DNA from: Rhodospirillales bacterium 24-66-33
Lineage (GTDB): Bacteria > Pseudomonadota > Alphaproteobacteria > Reyranellales > Reyranellaceae
Reading direction: 5' to 3'
DNA length: 64,000 bases
NCBI GenBank assembly: GCA_002281855.1
Contig: NCHQ01000030.1
Location: 1 to 64,000, forward strand
Shown: piece by piece, positions 6,570 to 14,470 of the stretch
Layout of the letters: every line of letters begins with the position of its first letter
Position numbering within the stretch: position 1 is the stretch's first letter
Notes under the pieces: model-generated
Told to the model about the DNA's origin: nothing
Seen by the model: the letters and a program-made list of their open reading frames with translations, nothing else
The model's database searches: none
Made by a program: the position numbers and the translations under genes

Positions 6570-9500
6570 ATGAGGCAAGAGAATGGGCTGCGCTTCTACT
6601 CCGCCACGGACCTCGTCAACTACCTCGGCTGCGCTCACGCCACGTACAACGATGTGCGCCAACTCACGCATCCGGTCGAATTCGCTGAAGACGATGAACA
6701 AGCAGCATTGCTTCAGGAAAAAGGCCTCGAGCACGAGCATGCCTACCTAGAGCGTCTTCGCTCGGAAGGACGTGTTATCGTCGAAATTCCGTCCGGTGAC
6801 ACCTTAGACGCCAAGATCATTGCAACGCGGGACGCTATGCGCGCGGGCGCGGACGTCGTTTACCAAGGCGCGCTCATGGCGGCACCCTGGCATGGCTTCT
6901 CAGACTTTCTCCTACGCGTGAACGGTGTGGCGTCATCGCTGGGCAATTTCGCCTATGATGTCGCTGACACCAAGCTGGCACGAACGGCAAAGCCGAAGCA
7001 CGTCATCCAGATGTGCGTCTACGCTGATTTGCTGGGCTCGGTGCAAGGGATCGAGCCACCTCAGATGCACGTCGTTCTGGGCGACGGCAATCAGGTATCG
7101 CTTCGGACCTCTACCGTGCGTCACTACTACAACATCGCCCGTGGCCGTTTTGAATCTTTTGTTGGCGCGCCGACCGCGACATCGCCCGAGCCATGTGGCC
7201 ATTGCCAATTCTGTCGCTGGCAAGCGACCTGTCAGGCCGAATGGGAAGCGACGGAACATTTGAGCCTCGTCGCCAATATCAACAGCAGTCAGATCGAAAA
7301 GCTGCGCGATGGCGGGGTCACGTCGCTGCGGCAACTCGCGGCTCTCAAGGCCAATGTTCGGATCCCCAACCTTCAGGCTGAGACTCTGGCGCGCCTGCGT
7401 TCTCAAGCCCGGCTACAGGTAGTCCGGCGGGACACCGGCAAGAATCAGCATGAGTTGTTGCCGCCATTGCCGGGACGCGGCTTTGCACGGTTGCCGAAAC
7501 CCTCCGAAGGCGATCTCTTCTTCGACATGGAAGGTGATCCGCTCTACGACCTCGGCTTGGAGTATTTGTTCGGGTTCATTCACGTGGATGGTGGGCAGGA
7601 GCGCTTCACAGCCTACTGGGCTCACGACAGAATAGAAGAGAAGGCAGCCTTCGAGCGCGCTCTCGACTTCATCGTCGCGCGGTTGGCAACTTATCCCGAC
7701 GCCCACGTGTATCACTACGCGAGCTACGAAGAGTCGGCGCTGAAGCGTCTGGCGATGCTTCACGGCACGAGAGAAACCGAGGTCGACAATCTGTTGCGGC
7801 GACACAAACTCGTCGATGTCTTCAAGGTGGTGCGCGAGGGCGTTCGCGTTTCCGAGCCGCGCTACTCCATCAAGAACTTGGAAGCGTTCTATCTCGGGTC
7901 TCCGCGTTCGGGCGAAGTAACGACCGCAGGCCAGAGCATCGTCATCTACGAACGGTTTCGACGGTTAGGTGACCGCGAACTGCTCAGCCAGATCGAGGAA
8001 TACAACAAGATCGACTGCCAGTCGCTGCGCCAGTGCCGCGACTGGCTGACTACCTTGCGGCCGGCCGGTATGGCATGGCCGATCGAGATCACGCCCGAGC
8101 AGGCAGATCCTGTCCGTGAGCAAAAGCGGATCGAGGCGGAGCAACGCAGCGCCGCGCTCCTTAAGACACTTACCGACGGCTGCCCAGACGATGATCGACG
8201 TTGGCGCGAGTTGCTCGGGCATCTCCTGGAGTTTCACCGCCGCGAAGCGAAACCCAAATACTGGGCTATGTTTACGCGGCAGGAGATGAGCGACGAGGAA
8301 CTGGTCGACGATGCGGAGTGCATCGGCGTTCTGCTTCAAGATCATGACCGTCCGGTTCGGCCTGAAAAGAAGTCCAAAGTCTATTCGTTCACGTTCCCGC
8401 CACAGGACTTCAAGATGCGTGTCGGCGACGACGTGTTGCGTGCCGGTACTCTTGAGCCAGCAGGCGAGATCGTTTCACTCGAAGAGGACGCGCGGCGTAT
8501 CTCGCTCAAGATCGGCCCCAGCCGTTCGCCGCTTGCCAATGGTGCGTCACTTATTCCTACAGGACCGCTCGGCGACCAGGTGTTGCGCGCCGCGATCTAT
8601 CGTTACGCGGAAGCAGTCATCGCAGGTGATACGACGCGCTATACCGCGCTGACGGACATCATGCGAAAGACGGCGCCTCGCCTCGCCGGGCTGGCGGCGG
8701 GAACGCCTATCATCGCACTCGGCTCGGAATTGCTGGCTGGATCTGTTGCCGCCTTGAAGCGCCTGGATCAAAGCTACCTTCTCATTCAGGGCCCTCCCGG
8801 CGCAGGCAAGACATTCACATCCTCCCATGCGATCGTCGCGCTCCTGGCGGATGGCAAGCGTGTCGGTGTCGCCTCAAACTCTCATAAGGCCATCAACAAC
8901 CTGCTCAAGGACGTGGAGGCGGTCGCACAAGAGCAGAGCGTCACTTTCAGGGGCATTAAGAAATCCAGCAATGAGGACCAGTTCTTCAACGGCCAACAGA
9001 TCGGCGACACCCTCAAGAACGAGGATGCAACAACCAGGGGGCATCAGCTAATTGCGGGCACAGCGTGGCTTTTCGCACGGCCTGACCTCGATCAGGCCCT
9101 CGACTACCTCTTCATCGATGAAGCTGGGCAGGTAAGTCTCGCGAATGTGATAGCGATGGGAGTCAGTGCCAAGAATGTCGTGCTGGTCGGCGATCAGATG
9201 CAGCTTGCCCAGCCGATCCAAGGTACGCATCCGGGCGGTTCGGGTGTCTCCGGGCTCAACCATCTTCTAGGTGGATTGGCAACAGTACCGCCAGACCGCG
9301 GCATCTTCCTCGCGATCACGTGGCGCATGCATCCCGATATCTGCCGCTTCATCTCGGACGCCGTGTATGACGGCCGACTCCAGTCCGACCGTTCGGCGAC
9401 CCAGCAGCGCGTCAACGTTGCGTCAGGCCAGGATGAGGCGCTCGCGCCGACGGGCGTCCGATTTGTTGCGGTTGACCATATCGGTTGTGCCCAGAGATCA

Positions 9501-9968
9501 CCTCCTGAAGCGGAGCGGCTCAGGCAGGCGTTTATGACCTTACTTGGCACGGAATGGGTCGATCAGCGGGGCGAACAAAACGTCTTAGGCCTTGACGACA
9601 TCCTCGTCGTCTCGCCCTACAACATGCAGGTCAATCATTTGCGTGACATCCTGCCGAGCGGGGCGCGGGTCGGGACGGTCGACAAGTTTCAGGGCCAGGA
9701 AGCCGCAGTGGTGCTGATCTCGATGACCACGTCGTCTGGCGAGGACTTGCCGCGAAATATTGAGTTCCTCTATAGCCGCAATCGCTTGAACGTCGCCATC
9801 AGCCGCGCGCGATGCCTATCCGTCGTCTTCGCGAGCCCGCGCCTCCTCGTAATCACATGCCACACGATCGAGCAAATGCAGCTTGTGAACACGCTTTGCT
9901 GGGCCAAGCAGTACTCCGATCAACTCGCCACTCGAGGCTCCACTCTTCCCGGCATCAGATCGATCTGA
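6570..9968 (+). CDS. Cas4-like RecB nuclease / RNase H-like / SF1 helicase fusion (TM0106-type)
   Basis: 1132 residues with three modules. Residues 1-230 are a Cas4/RecB-like PD-(D/E)xK nuclease: C21, D112 in GFSDFLL, D133-T-K135, and a C-terminal cysteine set C209, C212, C215, C221 that would bind an iron-sulfur cluster with C21. Residues about 313-495 are an RNase H-like exonuclease domain (D319-M-E321, late D482). Residues about 665-1100 are a Dna2/Upf1-type SF1 helicase: Walker A GPPGAGKT 741-748, Walker B DEAG 850-853, GDQMQLAQP, TWRMHP, VDKFQGQE and NVAISRA. GAGGAG precedes the ATG at 6570. It follows the RES toxin by only 33 bp and is probably co-transcribed. A role in DNA degradation or phage defence is plausible but inferred. 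Confidence 0.88.
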   Translation: MRQENGLRFYSATDLVNYLGCAHATYNDVRQLTHPVEFAEDDEQAALLQEKGLEHEHAYLERLRSEGRVIVEIPSGDTLDAKIIATRDAMRAGADVVYQGALMAAPWHGFSDFLLRVNGVASSLGNFAYDVADTKLARTAKPKHVIQMCVYADLLGSVQGIEPPQMHVVLGDGNQVSLRTSTVRHYYNIARGRFESFVGAPTATSPEPCGHCQFCRWQATCQAEWEATEHLSLVANINSSQIEKLRDGGVTSLRQLAALKANVRIPNLQAETLARLRSQARLQVVRRDTGKNQHELLPPLPGRGFARLPKPSEGDLFFDMEGDPLYDLGLEYLFGFIHVDGGQERFTAYWAHDRIEEKAAFERALDFIVARLATYPDAHVYHYASYEESALKRLAMLHGTRETEVDNLLRRHKLVDVFKVVREGVRVSEPRYSIKNLEAFYLGSPRSGEVTTAGQSIVIYERFRRLGDRELLSQIEEYNKIDCQSLRQCRDWLTTLRPAGMAWPIEITPEQADPVREQKRIEAEQRSAALLKTLTDGCPDDDRRWRELLGHLLEFHRREAKPKYWAMFTRQEMSDEELVDDAECIGVLLQDHDRPVRPEKKSKVYSFTFPPQDFKMRVGDDVLRAGTLEPAGEIVSLEEDARRISLKIGPSRSPLANGASLIPTGPLGDQVLRAAIYRYAEAVIAGDTTRYTALTDIMRKTAPRLAGLAAGTPIIALGSELLAGSVAALKRLDQSYLLIQGPPGAGKTFTSSHAIVALLADGKRVGVASNSHKAINNLLKDVEAVAQEQSVTFRGIKKSSNEDQFFNGQQIGDTLKNEDATTRGHQLIAGTAWLFARPDLDQALDYLFIDEAGQVSLANVIAMGVSAKNVVLVGDQMQLAQPIQGTHPGGSGVSGLNHLLGGLATVPPDRGIFLAITWRMHPDICRFISDAVYDGRLQSDRSATQQRVNVASGQDEALAPTGVRFVAVDHIGCAQRSPPEAERLRQAFMTLLGTEWVDQRGEQNVLGLDDILVVSPYNMQVNHLRDILPSGARVGTVDKFQGQEAAVVLISMTTSSGEDLPRNIEFLYSRNRLNVAISRARCLSVVFASPRLLVITCHTIEQMQLVNTLCWAKQYSDQLATRGSTLPGIRSI

Positions 9969-9974
9969 CAATAG

Positions 9975-10165
9975 TCAGCCATCTATGGCGAGCGGCCGCA
10001 GCGCGGCGATTTGGGGATCATACTCATAGTGAGTAACGGTTTGGTCGCGTATGCGATCGACCACTTCGTCAATTACACTCAGCGGGACAAGAACCACTCG
10101 CGCGGCCGAACTGGATTACCGAAGCGATCGTTGATCGCGATATCGAGCTGAGCAGGGGCAAAAAC
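9975..10165 (-). pseudogene. Decayed C-terminal fragment resembling a GIY-YIG/T5orf172-type protein
   Basis: On the minus strand from about 10165, one frame reads RVFAPAQLDIAINDRFGN then VRPREWFL. After an apparent one-base deletion the sense continues in another frame as VPLSVIDEVVDRIRDQ to the stop at 9975. The REWFLVPL..I pattern resembles the end of T5orf172/GIY-YIG-type proteins. There is no start and no N-terminus: the preceding sequence is IS256 remnant. Tentative family call. Confidence 0.35.
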
Positions 10166-10220
10166 GCGGAAGAATGCTCTCCAGTCGCGTCCGACGTACG
10201 TTGTACAGCTTGTAAGGTGG

Positions 10221-10520
10221 CGCGGTCAGCGCCTTCTCGGCCATCCGGCGCGGTTCGAGAAAGCCCGGGAAGTAGCTGCCGCGGCGCAGCTTGGGGATGC
10301 GCAGCTCGACCGTGCCGGCGCGCGTCTCCCAGTCGCGGTCGCGATAGCCGTTGCGCTGCGCCAGCCGCGTCACGCTCTTCTCGCCATAGCCAGCCCCGAT
10401 CAGGGCGCCGACCTCAATCTCCATCAAGCGCTCGGCAGCAAAGGCGATCATCTCGCGCAGCATATCGGCGTCAGGGGTCTTCTCCACGAGCGAACGCAGG
10501 TTCATCATCTCATCGGTCAT
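10221..10520 (-). pseudogene. IS256-family transposase, N-terminal fragment
   Basis: From an ATG at 10520, about 100 residues match the start of IS256-type transposases: DADMLREMIAFAAERLMEIEV, GALIGAGYGEK, RLAQRNGYRDRDWETRAGTVEL, IPKLRRGSYFPGFLEPRRMAEKALTA. Homology stops abruptly near 10221 and the frame runs on into unrelated sequence until 10116. The DDE catalytic domain is absent, so the element cannot transpose on its own. Confidence 0.8.
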
Positions 10521-10682
10521 CGGTGGCTTCCCCAGGTCTTGAGTTGGATCTCGCAACCCGACCCTAAACCGGAAATCGCCGGTGACCGCCGCAAGGCCGC
10601 TCCCTCGCTACGGCGCTATCGAAGAGCGCGCTCGCTCGCGGCCTTGCTTCGACCAGCTACACCACCACCCGGGACACGACCG
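10221..10682 (-). mobile_element. Truncated IS256-family element (5' end only)
   Basis: Contains the transposase N-terminal fragment plus about 160 bp of upstream sequence. The probable outer end is the ACACCACCACCCGGGACACGAC stretch near 10660-10682, in the style of IS256 terminal repeats. The opposite terminus and most of the transposase are missing, so the exact end cannot be confirmed by pairing. It abuts the decayed gene at 9975-10165. Confidence 0.5.
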
Positions 10683-10794
10683 CCTTAGGCGCTCGATCCG
10701 TCCGAATTGCACTCCATAACACGCTGGAGTTAGCGCCGGCGTCTCAGGCTCTTGGCTTGGTAAGCGTCGAAGCGTAGATCGACAAATCTAGGCG

Positions 10795-11184
10795 ATGGGA
10801 GCCGTTTCGATGACGCCAAAACAACCTCAGCCGGAGCGCGATCAACGTCACCCCGGACGCCCTCTTCCCGGCGAGTGCGCTTCAACACCTTGTCGCGAGA
10901 TTGAAGTGCCCGCTTGTGCAGCTCGGCCTGATCATCCGATCATGGCAGAACTTTTAGACGCACTTGCGCGAACCATGATTAACAATGACATCGGTAAGCA
11001 GCGTCGTCTCGTCGAGTTCAAGGACGGTTGCCGCTATGGAAAATTCGGAAAGACCAAGGCTTACGAATTGATCGCCCAAGAGCGGATCAAGGCCTATAAA
11101 TTGGGAGGCAAGACCATGATCGACCTCGACAGCGTGGACCAATTTCACGCCTCGCTGCCCAAGGTCGAATCAAGAGCAAGCTAG
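10795..11184 (+). CDS. AlpA/excisionase-like helix-turn-helix protein
   Basis: Small DNA-binding protein, 129 residues from the ATG at 10795. Residues 50-129 alone look like a compact wHTH of the excisionase/AlpA type (KFGKTKAYELIAQERIKAYKLGGKT, then IDLDSVDQFHASL), with a helix recognising DNA and a short wing. The N-terminal 49 residues are proline/arginine-rich and may not be translated: an internal ATG at 10942 (MAELLDAL) is an alternative start. Convergent with the integrase, the two stop codons overlapping by 4 bp. This tail-to-tail placement next to the integrase suggests it directs excision or regulates the island. Confidence 0.7.
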   Translation: MGAVSMTPKQPQPERDQRHPGRPLPGECASTPCREIEVPACAARPDHPIMAELLDALARTMINNDIGKQRRLVEFKDGCRYGKFGKTKAYELIAQERIKAYKLGGKTMIDLDSVDQFHASLPKVESRAS

Positions 11185-12476
11185 GCCGCAGACCTGCTTG
11201 GCGAGACGGTGAGCCTCCCGTCGCGAAGGCTGTCGAGCCGATCAGCCCAATGCTGCATCAGACGCACGCGCTCGGCCCAATAAGCCGCACGGTTATAAAT
11301 GCCGCGAATCTTGTTCTTGTCGCCCTTGCCAAGTTGGCGCCGCACCACCTCGTCGCGTCGCCGCCGCTTCTTTTCTTCCGTAGAATGGGCAAGTTGGGAT
11401 TCAACGACATCACCGTCGAACGCGCCCTCCTCGTTGAGCAAGGTCGACGCGGTCGAGCGGAAGCCGTGAGCGCAGTGTTCGCCTCCCGGACCGGTATCGT
11501 AGCCCATGATCCGTAGAGCCTTGTTGAGGGTGTTGTCGGACATAGGCACATCATCATCGTATGAGAACAAGTAGCGGCATTGGCCGCTCAACGGCCGCAG
11601 CTTCGAAAGGATAGCAAGCGCCTGGCGCGAAAGAGGCACTTCGTGATCATCGCGCATCTTCATCTTCTCGGCGGGGATCAGCCATGCCCGGTTCGCCTCG
11701 TCGAATTCGGCCCACTCCGCTAGCCGAAGCTCGCCCGGCCGCACCATGGTCAAGGCGATCAGCTTGAGCGCATAGCGCACTAATCCGCCGTTTTTGGCGT
11801 CGTAAACTTCAATGCGGCGCATCAGGTCGCCAACGTCGTCCGGGTCGGTCAGAGCCGGGCGCGGGTTTGCCTTGGGTGCCTTGGTAAGCGCGTGCTTCAA
11901 ATCGCGGGTGGGATCGCTGCTGCAATACGACGCGCCAATACCAAATTGGAAGACCCGCGAGGCCGTCGAGCGCAGCCGGCCGACGGTATAGTAGCGGCCG
12001 CGGGCTTCGACGCGTCGCATCGCCGTCAGCAAATCGGGAGGCTCGATCTCACACAACGGTCGATCGCCGATCTCGCGATTGAGCTGGCCGAGATTCCAGC
12101 GTTCCCGCTTGATCGTCGCTTTGGCCTTGTTTTCCCTTTCGAGCTTCTTGGTCACCCATTCCTCGCCGACCGTGCGAAAAGTGTGCTTGTGCTTCTCGTC
12201 GTCCTTTCGCTGCGCCTCGCGCACTGCGGTTGGATCCTGCCCCTGGTCGAGCAATTTCTCTGCGTCGTGGCGCTTTTCGCGGGCGGACTTCAGCCCGACA
12301 CCGGGAAAGATGCCGAAAGACATGTTCTTGCGTTTGCCGCCGAAACGGTAGCGGTAAAGCCACAGCCTGGTCCCATTGGGTCGCACCACAACGCTTAGGC
12401 CCTGGCCGTCAGCGAGCGTGTATTCCTTGTCGGCCGGCTTGGCATTGCGGATTTTGGTGTCGCTCAGTTCATCCAT
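11181..12476 (-). CDS. Tyrosine integrase of the island (P4/DUF4102 type)
   Basis: Site-specific recombinase, 431 residues from the ATG at 12476. Residues 1-90 are the DUF4102 arm-binding domain (KIRNAKPADKEYTLADGQGL). The core-binding domain follows, then the catalytic domain with R246 (MVRPGEL), H337-G-F-R340, H364 (QLAH) and nucleophile Y394 (GIYNRA). Between H364 and the tyrosine segment lies a charged insertion of roughly 20 residues (STEEKKRRRRDEVVRRQLG) not usual in this family, where LAH is normally followed within about ten residues by the YNRA segment. Located next to tRNA-Thr, the presumed attachment site. A longer frame to 12716 runs through the tRNA and is rejected. Confidence 0.92.
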   Translation of the reverse strand: MDELSDTKIRNAKPADKEYTLADGQGLSVVVRPNGTRLWLYRYRFGGKRKNMSFGIFPGVGLKSAREKRHDAEKLLDQGQDPTAVREAQRKDDEKHKHTFRTVGEEWVTKKLERENKAKATIKRERWNLGQLNREIGDRPLCEIEPPDLLTAMRRVEARGRYYTVGRLRSTASRVFQFGIGASYCSSDPTRDLKHALTKAPKANPRPALTDPDDVGDLMRRIEVYDAKNGGLVRYALKLIALTMVRPGELRLAEWAEFDEANRAWLIPAEKMKMRDDHEVPLSRQALAILSKLRPLSGQCRYLFSYDDDVPMSDNTLNKALRIMGYDTGPGGEHCAHGFRSTASTLLNEEGAFDGDVVESQLAHSTEEKKRRRRDEVVRRQLGKGDKNKIRGIYNRAAYWAERVRLMQHWADRLDSLRDGRLTVSPSRSAA

Positions 12477-12507
12477 GGGAGAGTTCCCTCGTAAACTGCG
12501 AGTCGCC

Positions 12508-12545
12508 AGTGTACCCGGCCCTTCAGGTGTACCTACAGTGTACCC
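12508..12545. repeat. Three direct GTGTACC repeats between integrase and tRNA
   Basis: AGTGTACCC at 12508-12516, AGGTGTACC at 12525-12533 and AGTGTACCC at 12537-12545 lie upstream of the integrase start and about 130 bp from the tRNA. Short direct repeats in this position are typical of arm-type integrase binding sites, or they may be operators for the integrase promoter. Function is inferred. Confidence 0.4.
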
Positions 12546-12677
12546 AGAGAAGCCGGATTCTCTCGGACGGCCGCGAACGGCGCCGAGCGCCAATATACGC
12601 TCAAAGCTTGATTTTACGAGCGTTCTGAGTGGTCGGCGAACGAGCGCGGACGACAAAGAACTAGGCTGGATGGAAAA

Positions 12678-12753
12678 TGGTGCCCCGAGACGGAATCGAA
12701 CCGCCGACCCCATCATTACGAATGACGTGCTCTACCAGCTGAGCTATCGGGGC
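12678..12753 (-). tRNA. tRNA-Thr (anticodon CGT)
   Basis: 76 nt with encoded CCA (12678-12680 on the plus strand). The acceptor stem GCCCCGA/TCGGGGC pairs fully. The D-arm is GCTCAGCTGGTAGAGC, the anticodon stem-loop is TCATT-CGT-AATGA, and the T-arm is GGCGGTTCGATTCCGTC. CGT reads the threonine codon ACG. Its 3' end faces the integrase and is the likely attachment site of the island. Confidence 0.97.
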
Positions 12754-12886
12754 AATGGCGGCGGGTTTAAGGGAAAGGGGGCGCGGGCGCAAGGCGCTGT
12801 TTTGCCCCCGGCCGCCCTCCCCCAGCGGCCCCGCTTCGGCCGAAACCGAAGCATGCGGCGCGCGGGAAGGCTATAGAACCCCCGCC

Positions 12887-14341
12887 ATGACCACGCTCCT
12901 CTCGCTCCTGCCCCTCCTCCTCGTGCTGGGCCTGCTGGCCTCGGGCCGCGCCAGCGCGCTGGTTGCGGGCCTGGCGGGGCTGGCGGCCACCCTGGCCGCC
13001 TCGGCCGCCCTGGTGATGCAGGCAGATGGACCCGCCGCCGTGGCGCTGCTGTTCCGCCGCGAGGTGCCGGCCGGGCTGTGGCTGTCGTGGCACGTCATCG
13101 CCATCATCGTCACCGGCGTCTTCTTCCATCGCGCCACCCTGGCGCGCGGCGGCGGGCCGGGCGCCGGGACGCTCGAGGCCTCGCCGCGCCGCCTGTTCTC
13201 GGTCTGCTTCCTGCTGGCGCCCTTCGCCGAATCGGTGACCGGCTTCGGCGTGGGCTACATCATCGCGCTGGCGGCGCTGCGGCGGCTGGGGATCGGCGGC
13301 ATGCCGGCCCTGCTGCTCGGCCTCTACAGCCAGTCGCTGGTGCCGTGGGGGGCGCTGGCCATCGGCACCACCGTGGGGGCCACCCTGGCCGGCCTGACGC
13401 CCAGCCAGCTCGGCCTCAGCTCGGCGGTGCTGCAGGTGCCGATCCACGCGATGTACCTCCTGCTCTACTGGCGCTTCGCGCGCGAGGCCGGGGTCGCGGT
13501 GCCGGCGCTGCAGAAGCTCGACGATCTCCTGTGGACGGCGGCGCTGCTGGCGCTGGTGTGGCTCGCCAACCGCTTCAGCGACGTCGAGATCGCCGCCGCC
13601 GCGCCGACCGCCCTGCTGCTTGCCGTGCGCTTCTGGCGCGACGAGCGGCCCGACGCCGCCCGCCTGCGCACCACCCTGCGCACCGCCGCGCCCTATGTCG
13701 CGCTGACCCTGGCGCTCTGCGCCACCCGGCTGGTGACGCCGCTGCGCGACCTCCTGAAGCCCCTGTGGGCGCTGCGCCCGTTCGACAACCAGCCGGCCTT
13801 CGCGCCCTTCTACGCCCCGGGCTTCTGGCTGCTGGCGATCGGCCTCGCCGTCGTGCTGCTGGCGCGCGCCCCGCTGGCCAGGGTCGCGGCCGAAGCGGCG
13901 CGCGGCGCCTGGCGCGCCTGCGCCGTCACTTTGGCCTTCGTGGTGATGGCGGAATTCTATGTCGGCTCCGGCATGGCGACCTCGATCGCCGAGGCGCTGC
14001 GGGCGGTCGCGGGACGCGGCGCGGCGCTGGGCGTGCCGCTGTTCGCCGCGGTCGGCGGCTTCCTGACCGGCAGCGGCGCGGCGGCCAACGCCATGCTGAT
14101 GCCGATGGAGACCGCGCTGGCCCGCGCCCTCGCATTCGACCCGGCCTGGATCGCCGCCGTCCAGAACAGCGTCACCGCCAACCTCACCATGCTGTCGCCG
14201 ATCCGCGTCTCGATGGGCGCGGCGATCCTCGCCCTCTCGACCTCCGACGCCGCCCTCTACCGCCGCGCCTGGCCGCTCGCTTTGCCGCCGCTGCTGACCG
14301 GCGTCGCGGCGGTGCTGGCACTGCTGGCGCTCGGGAATTGA
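12887..14341 (+). CDS. LctP-family L-lactate/glycolate permease-like transporter
   Basis: Inner-membrane transporter, 484 residues from the ATG at 12887, with about 12 hydrophobic segments. Family-like features include FLLAPFAESVTGFGVGYI (charged AESVTGFG motif), SLVPWGALAIGTTVGA, FLTGSGAAANAMLMP and a C-terminal VQNSVTANLTMLSPIRVSMG. LctP proteins import lactate, glycolate or related 2-hydroxy acids with protons. The usual lactate-oxidation genes are not next to it, so the substrate is open. First core gene right of the tRNA. The extended frame from 12755 would begin inside the tRNA region and is not used. Confidence 0.8.
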   Translation: MTTLLSLLPLLLVLGLLASGRASALVAGLAGLAATLAASAALVMQADGPAAVALLFRREVPAGLWLSWHVIAIIVTGVFFHRATLARGGGPGAGTLEASPRRLFSVCFLLAPFAESVTGFGVGYIIALAALRRLGIGGMPALLLGLYSQSLVPWGALAIGTTVGATLAGLTPSQLGLSSAVLQVPIHAMYLLLYWRFAREAGVAVPALQKLDDLLWTAALLALVWLANRFSDVEIAAAAPTALLLAVRFWRDERPDAARLRTTLRTAAPYVALTLALCATRLVTPLRDLLKPLWALRPFDNQPAFAPFYAPGFWLLAIGLAVVLLARAPLARVAAEAARGAWRACAVTLAFVVMAEFYVGSGMATSIAEALRAVAGRGAALGVPLFAAVGGFLTGSGAAANAMLMPMETALARALAFDPAWIAAVQNSVTANLTMLSPIRVSMGAAILALSTSDAALYRRAWPLALPPLLTGVAAVLALLALGN

Positions 14342-14371
14342 CCGAATCCGGGTCAACACCCGGGGTGCGGC

Positions 14372-14411
14372 ATTCGTTTCAGTTGTTTCGTTTATTTCGT
14401 TTATTTCGTTT
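14372..14411. repeat. Short tandem repeat (TTTCGTTTA units)
   Basis: The intergenic sequence contains successive TTTCGTTTA/TTTCGTTT units (about three exact, with degenerate ones before them). It is strikingly AT-rich for this region. It follows the permease stop by 30 bp. It may be a slippage-prone microsatellite; no regulatory role is evident. Confidence 0.5.
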
Positions 14412-14470
14412 ACGGGGCTCAGGACGCCCTTGACCCGCCGCGCGGCCGCCGCTCATCCTGCGTTCGATAC

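Larger units (their letters stand above)
1..12700. mobile_element. Integrated defence island at tRNA-Thr (left end outside window)
   Basis: Seen: a tyrosine integrase (11181-12476) lies about 200 bp from the 3' end of tRNA-Thr(CGT), with an AlpA-like gene beside it. The base composition left of the tRNA is visibly less GC-rich and less strongly GC3-biased than to the right. Cargo comprises two toxin-antitoxin pairs, a ubiquitin-like conjugation operon, a nuclease-helicase and an IS256 remnant. Known: such integrases recombine at tRNA 3' ends and duplicate that end at the far side. I found no second copy of the tRNA 3' end in the window, so the left boundary is presumably further left. The exact right junction, somewhere within the tRNA 3' half, is inferred. 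Confidence 0.75.

Noticed and set aside
12477..12716. N-terminal extension of the integrase to 12716
   Set aside because: The extension would be translated through the 3' half of tRNA-Thr, and family similarity begins at the ATG at 12476.
12767..14359. A 530-codon minus-strand frame opposite the permease gene
   Set aside because: Low-complexity Q/R/G/A-rich translation. The plus strand encodes a membrane protein with family motifs.
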